This document shows, piece by piece, positions 13,431-25,700 of a stretch of 64,000 nucleotides of DNA. Location of the stretch: contig NC_086356.1 of the NCBI RefSeq assembly GCF_036324505.1, positions 18,266,028-18,330,027 on the forward strand. Direction: 5' to 3'. The position numbers and the translations under genes are program-made. Under the pieces are notes generated by a model. It was not told where the DNA came from and searched no databases. It was given only the letters and a program-made list of their open reading frames with translations. Source of the stretch: Eleginops maclovinus (lineage: Eukaryota > Chordata > Actinopteri > Perciformes > Eleginopidae). Numbering within the stretch: the stretch's first letter is position 1; each line of letters begins with the position of its first letter.

Positions 13431-14119
13431 CTCGCTTTTCCTGGTGTGGTTGAACCAAGTAGCTGTTGAAATGTGGTTTGAATGCTGAGGGAACATGGGG
13501 GTTGGTGGAGGGTGGGAGGCGGGTCAAATTGGTCACACCCTCGGAAGATGTTTCATTGAATTTCCCCACTGAGTTTACCCTTCTGTCATTGCCTCTCTGT
13601 CTCTGATGTCATACCAAGTGGACTAATCATGCATGTTGGCAACACCCGCAGCAACCTCAACTTCTTCTCAAATGTGCACACAGGATGTTGCTTTAAACGT
13701 GTCATTTAGACATGTGGATGTACTAAAGACAAGAGATAAAGGGACAGCTAAAAAAAACCTGTTGCTCATCCAAAAACGTAAGGCCTTAATTGGGCTAATG
13801 TAGGACAAAAAACACCGGACTCAGGTAAACTTTCATCCCACAGTCCATAATACTATTTTAAAACTGAGCTCGCACTATTTTTTTCTTTTTTATATGTTGA
13901 TTGAAGACACATGGCACATAGAAAAGACACGTTTTACATCAATGGGAACCACAGAGACAGAATAAAAACAACTAGTGATCAACTTAATCTTAACTACTAT
14001 TGTACTATAAAAAAATATGTTAAAGCCATACATAGTTTGATCTTCACTTGAAGGCGTACAAAATTCAAACTCACACTAATTAAAATGTAAGAGATTACTA
14101 TTTTGAATTTGTATTGTTG

Positions 14120-14247
14120 TTTATTATATTTATTTTGTTATGTCTTGTAAGTTGTGGAACCTGCAAACCTAAGTTTTTCATACATTACATAATTACCCGG
14201 TGGTTGTGTATATTTTATGACAATAAACCTTTAAATCTTGAATCTTG
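14120..14247 (+). repeat. LINE 3'-end-like remnant
   Basis: The segment ends with TGACAATAAACC and a short reiterated AATCTTG tail. This resembles the ends of L2/CR1-type elements in fish, which finish in a polyadenylation-like motif followed by a short repeat. No reverse transcriptase frame is present. Confidence 0.35.
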
Positions 14248-14792
14248 TCTGCAGACAGGACCAGATGTTACTGTCATAATACTAACATAATATGAGAAGA
14301 TATCAGATACATCTACATCTAATATTGTGCATACTATTTTGAGTTTGTTTTTGTGGTTTGTATTCATTATTTACGGAAGTATCTTATCTTGTTTGGGGCC
14401 TTTTTAATTTGTCTTTCTTGAAAAAATGCGACTTTTAGCTTGATACATTTATTTCCATGAGCACATTTTAAACCAACTGTGGACAAAGGTGACAATCAGA
14501 AAAATACAATAAATGGTTAAATAAATAGATAATTACCTATTTCAGGCAAAAGCATCACATATTTGTATTAATTATTGATAAGAAGATGTCAAAAACAGTT
14601 GAAAGAAATGCTTCTTTTTGTGGAAATGCAAGCAATAAATATACTAGCACTTATCACGGCAATTACAATCATTGTGATTGGGTAGGTAAGTGCAGTAGAT
14701 AAGTCTTGTGTTTTGTAATAGTAATTCATTAGTGAAGTTATGAAATGAGGTCCATTTCATTGTCAATGCGTTGGTCATAACTTTACAACAGC

Positions 14793-14807
14793 ACTGCCAT
14801 CTAGTGG
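14793..14807 (-). promoter_or_regulatory. CTCF-like motif
   Basis: Read on the minus strand this is CCACTAGATGGCAGT, a close match to the vertebrate CTCF core CCASYAGRKGGCRSY. It lies between two divergently transcribed genes, where an insulator would be sensible. Occupancy cannot be judged from sequence. Confidence 0.5.
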
Positions 14808-15529
14808 TTGGATGTTCACAACATGCAGCGACACACTGGGGGCAGGGAGTTCAGGTGAAAGAAAGGCCGTCTGTCAAGGTGGGCATTTAAAACTAAAACA
14901 TGTTCAGAATATAATGCCCAGCGTGTTTATAAATAAGTGGTGTAACTGGTGCATCAGAAATGTCAATTACTTTTCTGACAGAAAGCTGTTTTACAAGTCT
15001 AACACAGACGCAATAAATTAGTTTATGTCTTTATTCTTTTCAGGTGCGCTGGATTCAGGATAGATGCATTATTTACTGAGACACTTTCATTCCTTACACC
15101 TGTGCTTTCCCTACTGTGATTGTAGTGAAAATGTATGCTGTGTTTGAGTCCTTAGTTTATCTGTGAGCATAAATAGAGGAACGTTGTTAAAACTAGTATC
15201 CAGTATTATGAGGGATGTTTTGCACTGAATTTCATACAGGACTTTATACCCAGCGTTTCAGAACAGCCACCAAATTGAGTAAATCTGTGTGCTTTTGGTT
15301 GAATATTTCAAAAATGTAGTTTTGTATTATAATTACGCAGAACATCCAATGCTTCTTCTTTTTCCAGCCAATGTTTGCTTCACCAACTGCACAGAAATAC
15401 TGTGCTTCTTTTGCATTTTAAGTTAAACAGGGCAACTTGTTTATTTTGCATTTGGAATGATTGTGCTTTAAAGAAAAGACACTGCAAAAGTGAAAATTAC
15501 ATAATTTGAAGTAAGAGAAAAATGTTTCA

Positions 15530-15544
15530 CCAGTAGGGGGTGCC
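15530..15544 (+). promoter_or_regulatory. CTCF-like motif
   Basis: CCAGTAGGGGGTGCC on the plus strand fits the CTCF core well. It points away from the motif at 14793-14807, so the pair is divergent. Just downstream is TATATACAGTCTATGG, a string common in fish repeats, so this site may have arrived within a mobile element. Confidence 0.4.
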
Positions 15545-18500
15545 CAAGGGCTTTATATATACAGTCTATGGTCCGGACCTAGTCTGCAAACAAATTCTAA
15601 TACCACAAACACCACGTGTTTTTGACATCTTTAGCAATAAATGCATTGCATGTCCTGTCCCAAAAATCCCAACAAACTCGAAACCTCTCTTTGTAGGACT
15701 TGCAGACACTTGGTTGGCCTGGCTCTGGTTTTAAGTAAAAGCAATAGATTTTACATCCCCCCCATAAGATCAGGAGCTTTTGCTCTGATCCAACACATTG
15801 GCATATGGTGATCAGTTGACAGCTGAGCCTCTCTATTCATCCGAGTACCCAGGTCCAATAAAACAACTAACATGTCTCTCAGAGATGTTGAATCACAACA
15901 AATCATGCTTAGAAGTTGACCTCTTCTTATTATGCAATCAACAACAAAAAGCCATGATAACATTATTAATAGTAACCCACTTACAAGCTGATTTTAAGAC
16001 ATGGAAATGGATTAGACTAGACAAACCTGTTACTTCAACAGAATCTGGATCCTCGCCCTGCCAGTGGATCCATTCCACATTTACACTGCTGGTTTCCATT
16101 GAGCTTCCTCCTCAACCTGCTTTCTTCATAGGTCAGGCATGATGCAGAGTGATTCCTCTTTCAAATATCTAAATTCAGGTGGCATATTAATACACCCTGC
16201 ATGTAAATAGTTGGTTAACAGAGAAAAAGCAGGGGGGGAAACGTAGTTCTGCAAATTGAAACAATCATAGCTCTGTATCCTGATGTAATTACTTCCATTG
16301 ACAACACAACACATGCAGTGTTCAGTCATGTCACTACTGTATATCTGCTTTACTTCTTCTGAGAACTTTTCCTGTAATTCTGCTTTAATAACTTTGCCAC
16401 TCTTTTAGTTTTTGCTTGAAATAATTTTGCTCTTAGTAAGCAGAAGTGAAACAGAATGACAGCTGTGTGCCTTTGTGGTTGGGTTTACAAGAAGAGAAAA
16501 TGGATTAGATTTTTTATAAAACTGTCAGGTGTAGTTGTCTATGTAAATAGGAACACGTTTATTTTGCTGCTGCATGTTTATAATTTTAGATTATCTTTAA
16601 AACACATGCCCTTTTAATATTGAACAATGGATCATAAATACACAGAATAAAGATGAAAGACGAAAACTCATTGACCAGCACAGATATACCACATCCACAC
16701 ATATCATAGCTATTGAAAAAACACACCCATTTATTAAACCATAACACAAACACACTCAATAGATTTTCAGCATTCTTTGGTATGACTCTAACTGTGTGAA
16801 GTTTCATCCTTTTTGCATGCATCACATCTTTACAAGACACGTATTACTGAGTAAACATTTCATGAGACTTATCATAACAAATGGGTGTTACTGTGTTGTG
16901 TACCTGCACAAGCCTTTCCTAGACAGAGAACCAGAAAGGAACTTTGCAAGAATAAAAAGCCTTTTGTATTCCAGCATGCAACTGTGTAAAAATAACTACA
17001 CCTATATTTTTAGCAGTTGTAGACTAAAATGATCTCAAATATTCACAATAATTCTTGAAAATGTTGCATGTCATCAGGCTCCAGGTACAAACCTCCTTAA
17101 TGATCCTGATTGGTGGTGAAGGCAACAACTCCTATGATCCCTCGCTTCTTGGTTTGTTATTGATTTTATAGAGACCCCTAGAGGCAGAACATCATATATT
17201 GTGTGTTTGACATATATTTTCTTCTTTTCAATTAGGAAAATAAAAGGTTTTATTTAAGGATACCCAGGATTGTGGCTGAAGAGTTATCAGGGGCATGTAA
17301 TTTTTATTTGAACATATAAATATGAGTCTTTTCACAAAACAGGTTAAGATATTTGTACTGTTTTATCAGCCTCTCTTAAAGTAAATGCATTAGGTCAACT
17401 AATCCATGACTTTTTAAACACTAATGACCCCGTTTTGTTAATATAAACTTCACACTAACACCATCATGCAATAACAGTTCTAATGCAAACTTTTCTTACT
17501 CAATGTTGACACTTTCCTGTGTAAAGGACAGTGTGTGCAGCAGAGTTGTTAGTGCCCTGACTCCCTTGCATCTTGCACGACTTGGAGCTTAAAAAAAGAT
17601 GTGGCATCTGGATATGTTGTTGCACGTCTGAAGAATAGTTTTAGCCATTTTAGTTACACCCTAATCTTTAAAAAAAAAAAAAACTTTTAAATGTATGTAA
17701 TATGTCAGTCCTGTGGTACCTGAGAGTACATTAAAGGTCAGTTAAACAAATGCCTGCCGCAACACAGTACATGTTTATCTATAAACCACCATGAAACTAT
17801 ATTTCTTTGTATTACAAGTTTTCTGCTATATTTATGTGCAACGGAGGCATTATAATAATACATATCTTGGTAAAGATATCTTAATAAAAATCTGGACTAG
17901 CCAGGTTTGAGATTATTGTTTCATTTTGATGACATATAAATTGTCAGATTTCAATTCTGGTAAATTAACAACACACAGAAATATCCTCTGCCTCTTTATC
18001 TTACACAATCATAAACATAACAGGGTTTATTGACAAGAAGGTGTTCTCTTACAAGGAAACAGTGAACAATATAGTAGGAATTACAAATACAGGCAATGAA
18101 TTGCAACATTAAAATAGAATAAATAATATCAAAGAAAATATAACAATATATATGGCCTTATATAAAACTGCTGCTACAAGTATGATATATATAGTGGGGC
18201 ATATAGAAAAAAAGAGCAAGAGCAAATTAGTGTCATGGCTGCTTCCAAATGATTGGTCCCATGCCCAGTTTAAAGCCTGATAATGTTTAGTATAGCTGTA
18301 TATTAAATCAGGATTAATGACTGATTGATCCTAATCTTCCAAATCATGTCAAGTAGAGCTCTAAGACATGGCCGAGGTTTCACAGTGAAGGCTACAGGAC
18401 AGTTTCAGATTAGAGCCGTGGATGGGATTATCACTGCTAATCCAATTACACATGTTGTACTTTAACCCGCTGTCAAACTGATCTTATTCTGAAGATAACC

Positions 18501-18839
18501 CGTGTGGGGAGAGAATCATAGGCATGTTATGTTTTGGCAACATGGGATTTATACAAAATATCCACGTTTGGATTAAAGCTTTGACAGATGTTGATTTAAT
18601 TGAATATCATTCATTTTTTTAAATGAAATGTATCTTTATGGATATGAAATGTCCAAATGATAGTTAAAAAGCTATCATCACGCTCCACATAAATAATCGC
18701 TTGAGTCTATACTTATGTCTTCTATAAATGTGTTGTTTTTGCAAAAATCTTATTATGAAAGTCTTTACAAAATCCAACACAATATGGGTGACCACAAACA
18801 ATAATACAATGTAATGTCTTATTCAGCTTTCCAGAAAGT

Positions 18840-19270
18840 ACCATTCACTTGTTAGTGCATTAACCATACTGTACATGCTGTTCCTTTTATATTTCGTTAC
18901 CATTTTCTACTACAGTTCAGGGGGAAAATATTGTACTGTTTTACTAGTTATAAATGATGTGGTAATAATACATATTATGCAACCCATCGATACATTAATA
19001 ATTACAAATTAACTCCACGTCATACACATTTACTGTGTGCACAATAATGCATTTATAATTATAATTAATCAGTATATATGGGCTATATTATTCTCTAATT
19101 ATCCAATCAGCATGTTGATTATAGTTTCTGAAGATGTGAGTGCATATTGACGTTAATACTTTTGCAGATTTGAGTGCAGGACCTTCACTTTTACAGAAAT
19201 ATTTTTAAATGCTGGTAGGCCTATTCCCATTTTTACTTTCATAAATATCTGAGTACTTCTAGCACATCTG
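18840..19270. repeat. Dispersed fish repeat, copy near agpat2 promoter
   Basis: Blocks such as TTTTCTACTACAGTTCAGGG, ATATTGTACTGTTTTACTAG and GAGTGCAGGACCTTCACTTT match the style of the family seen at 12085, 38430, 48840 and 50876. Edges are approximate. Confidence 0.4.
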
Positions 19271-19399
19271 GTAACTTGTGACATCAGACATAGTGGTCCA
19301 GCAAACCGGAAATGAGAAAAAAAATCACAACCGATGACGATTAGACTCCACCTCATGATGCCATTAAGCAACAGATGAGCAGCGGTACATGTTCATTTT

Positions 19400-19595
19400 G
19401 GGCAGAGAAGAGCTCAGCCATCGCCGGGGTGCCATTAAAGGACTACTACTGACTGTGTAATGGTTGTCAGGGTCGCGGTGCTTCCCTCTCTGCTTGCACC
19501 GTAGCCCAGGCCAGTGTTTAAGCGGCTTTTTCTTCCCAAAAACCGCGTGTGTGTGTATTCTAGCTGGCAGCTGGGACTTTCTGTGCTGGATCGCT
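19400..19595 (+). promoter_or_regulatory. agpat2: agpat2 promoter / 5' UTR
   Basis: CpG-bearing sequence immediately upstream of the start codon, with no clear TATA box. The reading frame of the protein is open upstream from the TAA at 19458 to the ATG at 19596 but contains no in-frame ATG, so translation most likely starts at 19596. Confidence 0.5.
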
Positions 19596-19777
19596 ATGGA
19601 TGTGCTATGGATGGCACCGCCGCTGCTGCTGCTGTTTCCACTCCTGATGTGGACCAGCAGCACGTTTGTATATTATTTCAAAAAGTGCTTTTATGTCGCC
19701 TGGATGATGGTGTTGGCGCTGCTTGCAATTCCCCTGTGTATCCTTAAAAGCGGTGGCAGAGACGTTGAAAACATGAG
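19596..19777 (+). CDS. agpat2: agpat2 exon 1 (membrane anchor)
   Basis: Encodes residues 1-60 and two bases of codon 61. Leucine-rich hydrophobic stretches at about 8-25 and 35-50 are the N-terminal membrane segments. The conserved VENM lies near the exon end. The donor is AG, then GTGAGT. The upstream in-frame stop is at 19458. Confidence 0.9.
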
Positions 19778-22700
19778 GTGAGTTTGTTTGCATAATAAAT
19801 GTCGCTCGTCTGACAGCTAGCCGACGTTAGCTTGCGTGCTAGCTGGCTGGCTAGCAGCAGTTTATATGATGCTTGCAAGCAACCTTAAATGTCTTACTGT
19901 CGCATAGTGTATGTTAACACAACGACTGTGTATCACCAGACAGCTTCTAGTGTACCATTTTTTTCCCCTGAAATATGAAAACAAAAAGTAAATGCATTTT
20001 TAATCATACATATGCTAACATTAGCCCCCTTGGCACCCTGGCATACGGAACGTGTTAACGTTAGCTGGAAACAAGAATGCTAACATTTAAATTTAACGCA
20101 GCGAGCCAAGTGGGCTTGTTTTTTTGTGAGTGAAGCAATCCCAGCCTCAGATAACGGTAATTACATTTGCAGTAAGAATGTTAACTTATCTCCCTCCAGT
20201 CAAATGCCTTGACATAACAAGTTAGACGGGGGTGAGCACACTAGTCTGCCTGATGAATATCACAAGGCTATCATTGTTTGGCTAGTTCTGCTCTCCAAGC
20301 TCCTTTTTCTTTAACTTGTGGAATTTTTCGAGTCTAAATCTGTTCAGGAATTTTGAAAATGCAACTGATTTCAGTGTGCCTGTTCAAAAAAACACAAATA
20401 CATATTAAATTTGCAATCCAACTCTATAGCCCTGCACAACATATTAGTGTTATGAAGCTTTTAATGTTGTTAAAGTGTATGAATGAGGTGTTTCCTTCAG
20501 GCTATATTTAGTGATAGTGGTCATGGGGGTCATTCTTATGTTCCCGAATTCTACTTTCCCTTAATACAGCACACAAGACACTTAACATATGTCTTGTGAC
20601 TAAATTAGAGGACTGAATAACTCGCACATCAACACACAGTTTTTCACCAAACAGTACTGAAGTAGCAGGAAGGTTGCGTAAATGTTAGGGACTATTTTCT
20701 TGGCGGATTACTCCACATTTGGTGCTCCCGTGACTATGTATCTTGGATTTTAAACTTGCATTAACCTGAATTTTGACCACTTGTTTGCAGCAGAAATAAG
20801 TAGTGAACCCAACATTACATATGTTCACTTATTAAATTCATTTAATGAACTTCCACACATCCATCAGTTAGTATTGGCTCTGTATGGAGGAACCCTTGAC
20901 TCTACCACTAGTTGAAACAAGTTATTTTATACCTGACACTGACCTGGTCAACCAATTCCTGTAAGGATAGAAGTGTAGTGTGCCTTCAGTGTCAGTGTTG
21001 GCTTTGTTGCAGGATGATTTCTGATGTTGTGGTTAAACCTAGATAGTGAGGACAGATTGCTGAACACAAGTGACTGCATTCCAGTAATTACCTTGAAGAG
21101 AGACATGCCAGATGGCTAGTTTTCCCCTGATCAGAGTTTGTTTACTTGATAGTTATGATGCCAATGCACAATGCTACCTCACTTGGTCTTGGCTCTGTCA
21201 GTTTTAACAGCAGACCTTACTGCCACACTCCCTGCTCTAGGAATAACTGTTTCACAGTCATGTTAGCTATGGTGGTGTCATGTTGCAGCATTGAGCCACT
21301 CTGTCAGCTCAAAGGTTATCAGAACCTGTTGACTGTGACAAAGCAGGGTCAGACCTTGCCCAGTGAGTAAAAAGAGTTTTATGGATGCATATTTTACGCC
21401 AGCCAGCTATGACCTAAAAAGTGGTTGCATTCATCCCGGTCGTTTTTTCACAGACATTTCCTGGCAGATTAGTACACAAAGACTTGAATTCTGGGGTTCA
21501 CGACATGCGTCACAGCTGACTTTGGGGACTTGATTATAACACAGTAAACAATGGTTGGCCAGAACAGGCATCTGCATGTGCAATCTGTGAAAGTCGTCCA
21601 TAGACGCTGAATGTGAATGTTGTGCATGCATTTCCTGAAACACTCTTCTTGGTATATTGGTACGGTTTGTGGTACTGACGCTAAGTTTTAGCTTTCACTT
21701 TTACCCTTTTCCCACTTAAATTAGTTAGTATTTTGAGGTTTTTTAAACTAGTGGAGAAAAAAAAGGCAATTGACTGATTTCCCTTTGCCAGTAGATGAGT
21801 CTGCCTATCCATATTTGTTCTAGTGTGTCATGGATATGCCAGTATTAAGGGTTAGTTAACAGTTCAAAGCCGAATTTGACACTGGTTACTTCTCTTTTAT
21901 AGCTGTTACTTATTCAGTCTCTCTTTCAGCATTGGTGGTTGTTAGAAACAAGAAAGACAGTTTGATTGCTTTTATTGTGTGTTCTGTTTGCTATAGCTTT
22001 AGTTTTATCTTGTAGGATCTTATTACAGAAAAAGGTTTAGTTTAGCTTAGTTTCCATATTGTGAATGGAGTATGATCATCAATGGGAAGCCACCAGTGTT
22101 GCTGTAAGGATGACTTACCAGTTATGTTGTCACTCACTGTTGGATAACTGACCTTTAACGCCTAGTAAACCACTCATTTTCTTGTGCCTATCTTTCTGAA
22201 TGAATTATTGTCACTGTGTCTTTGTGACCATGTCTCTTTCCAGAATAGTTCTCTGACCTTTAGCACCTGAATTAGCCTCCACACTGAAATCTTTGTTGGT
22301 ACACTATTTTCAGGGATAACAGGTGTGGCTGACCTTTTAATCCCTGAGCAGCCAGGATGTATTGAATTAATGCTGGCAATAAATCAGCATAAATGGTGTT
22401 ATGCTCTGAAGGAAAAAAGGAATTATTTAGAGACTAATAATGAAATGAACCAAAGGAAAAGCTTAGTGGATTGGCAATAAAAAGAATCCAACCGAGGCCA
22501 TTTCATTCCCCTTGGACAATCTTGCAATTGCTGCAACCCTGGCTGAGTCGTTGCATAACCTGTGGCTTTTGCACTAGACTGAATGTGTTATCACAGTTCT
22601 GCTGTATTGAAAGATTACCCTAGAGGCTGTAATCCTGTCAAAGGTTAAGTTATTTTACTATAGTTTACCAGTCAATCTTCTACTTAATGTGCAAGGTAAG

Positions 22701-25700
22701 CTTTAGTGTCAAGGGAAAGGTAATTGCATTAGGTAGAGTCACAAGGAAACGGGCCCAGGTGATGCATTCAGGAGCTTCTTGTGTCTTTGATTAACATTGT
22801 GAGCTTTGACTTTTGATATAGTAATTAAAATCACTTTGATTTGATTACTTAAAAAGTCAGGTGTGACAATTTTCAATACTGGGTCATCATTACTTTGGCA
22901 ATCTTACACATACTGAAAAAACAAGGAGTAGGCATAAAAAGGGAATGAACAGCATCACAGAAAACCTAATAAAAAGAAACAATTTGAGAAGGAGGGACAT
23001 TTTAGACGCCACACAAAAAAACATTTCCTGGGGCTTTTAACTCTGATGTGTACCAGTTCAGATTTCGGGGTAGATTTGTTTTATTGTTTTGCCATACTTG
23101 AGTAATTTTCATGTTTTATCATTGACAAGCTCAGATATGGAGTTTTATGACTCCAGTGTACACAGTTTCAGAGATATGTTTCATTGGGCATTTCCAACAA
23201 GTACAAAACTCTTATTTCCTCAATCATAAATACAAACAAAGTACTATTATTGAAACCAAAATGAAGGCAACTTCTTTAACTCAACTCAAATTGTCTGGTG
23301 TTGTTACATTTGATTTAAAAAATGCACTCTTTGGTTTAAGTTTAACATGCTGATCTTACTGTATTGTTAAGGACAATGCTGGTTAAGTATCCTTTCTGAA
23401 AGCAATATCAGTCATAGATCAGGACCAGTGACCACAGCAAATCCTGATCCATAGCTTCACAACCTCTCAGCTGTACAGTATTTAAATAAATAAAAAAGAG
23501 TGTTTATGTCAAGGAAAATGTTCTCTTTGGTCTATTTTGATAACCAGCTCTGGCATGAGGGGGAAACTAAGGCTTTTATAAGTGGCTTTGCTTTTTTTTA
23601 ATCCCATAATTATTGGGAGCATAACCAAAGAGAATTAGCACAGCAAGAGCCTTTAATTAATCATTTCATTCCCTTTCCTTTGGTAGAGCATATGGAAATT
23701 CCTTGATTATTTTTACACATTACTGTTGTAAACTGTCAATAAACACGGAGCCCATTATTTGTATTATTTATTATTACATTAGTGCCATCGTTATTTCAAG
23801 GTCGTAAAGCGTGAGTTCCAGGATAACAAAGATAAATGATTGTAGACCGTAAATTACAAGAAAATTGGTGGAAGGCATTTTTAAAAATAGTGCTTATTAG
23901 ATCACAACATGAGGGAGTTTGAGAGGAGGAATGGACATGAGGTATTTTCTGACATAAGATGGTGAGTTACTCTGCTGTTTTGCCTTAGATGGTATAACAG
24001 GAGTCTGTTTTGGGTTGTTTCACAGGCAAAACAGCTCATTTGTTTTCCAAAATGTGTGGTTCAGTTTTGAATAGGAAAATTCTTTCCTCTGAAAAGCAGC
24101 TCCCGAATTTGCCAGAGTTGTGTTCGTATGATCATGTTATAATTGTAAGTACTTCACATTAGCAAAGATGGCACATTTAATATCATGTTTCAAACTTTGT
24201 ATTTGTATCTTCCTAAATGCTATAAGCGAAGACAAACTCCAAGGCTACCATAAGTGCCTCATGTACCGTTCCTTTTTAAATCAACTCAGTCCTCACACCT
24301 TCAGATAAAACATTAAGTGTAGTGTAGTAGTTTCACAGCAGATTTATACAAATGTGCGACCTTTGGCTCTAAAACTGTAATACTGATTGAATGATTTTCA
24401 AATGAAGGCTACAAAATGGAGTGCTTATTGACTGGTAATGTGGTGTTGGCCGGGACATAAAATGCCTTTTAGATTCATTTGAAAATGACAGCCCTATTGT
24501 TTTTGTCTGAAGATGTAATGGATGTGAGTGCTTGCTGATAATGGATCTCAGTTGATGGAAGTAGAAGCTTGAAAACCTGTGGTTGCAACTAGTGTTGTCA
24601 CGATACCAACATTTTTGTTTCGATACTGATACCAAGTCAAGAATTGCGATTTAGATACTTTTCTTAAAAAAGGGGAAACCGTCCTAAATGTCATTAATGT
24701 GCTTTATTTCAAACCTGGAGAAAGAAAAAAACGGTCAAACAAAGTACTTGTGAACTACATTATTCAGAAGTTTACATTAACTTTGGATAATAACACAAAT
24801 AAACGGAGTAGGCCTACTCCCTTTCCCCTCTCCCTCTCCTGACAGCCAGTTAAAGCCGTCTCATGCAGCTCAATGACCCAGCAGGGTTTCCCGCGGCACT
24901 TTACAGCTTGGGCGGCCGCCTAAGTAACGCACGCCTGCCGCCTAAACTAAGGTCTTCCCAAAAAAAACATGCGCGATATACGCCGTGTTACTCTGTCCTG
25001 TTTTCTCTCATTCCAAACCGTGAGCAATGCCAGTCTCCCTTCTCTGCAGAACGCATTTAAAAAAGTAATGATAAAATAAAAAAAACCGTTTCATGAATTG
25101 GAAAAAACAAAAATTGCGGGCTTCTTCATGCGACGAAGCAGGCCTACCTCACCCTGCGCTCTTTCTCCCCCACCCCCCGTCAGTCAGGCAGCAACGCCCC
25201 CCCCCCCCTGCGGGAAACCCTGCAGCTAGAGCGTGCATGAGAGAGGGGAGGCACAGTCACCGGCTGCAGGGAGTGGAGGCAGAGCGCTTAACACACACAG
25301 GAAATACGGCTCTTATCAAAACAATGTCATTCTTAAAGTACCGCTACTAATGAAATGGGGGAATCGTTGCGTTTTTAACAGCAGGGTATTGCGATACCTT
25401 TACAGTACCGGTGCACTGTGCAACACTAGTTGCAACACAGTTCTCACAATGAAGGTTGTTGTTTTGAAAAGGCATTGACCTTTCTCCAAGTCGGAGAGAG
25501 GCCTTGCATATTTCTTTGCATAGATCAGAGTTGTTATCTTCTTTGTCAGTACAAAGTTCAAGTGTGATTTGTTCCTCAAGATAAACCCTGATCATAGAGT
25601 GTAAAAACAGGAAAAGCCAAGTGTGGTTGAGGTCATTATGTTAAGGAATAGTTGACCTGCAAACTGTTCTTAAAGCTTCATAAAGAATCTTGGTATTTAC

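Larger units (their letters stand above)
13431..19400. other. Head-to-head intergenic interval between fnbp1 and agpat2
   Basis: About 6 kb of AT-rich DNA without a supportable exon on either strand. It contains a LINE-3'-end-like remnant ending near 14247, two CTCF-like motifs (14793-14807 and 15530-15544) and a dispersed repeat copy around 18840-19270. Short frames such as 15798-16142 have no splice context or recognisable protein. Confidence 0.6.
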
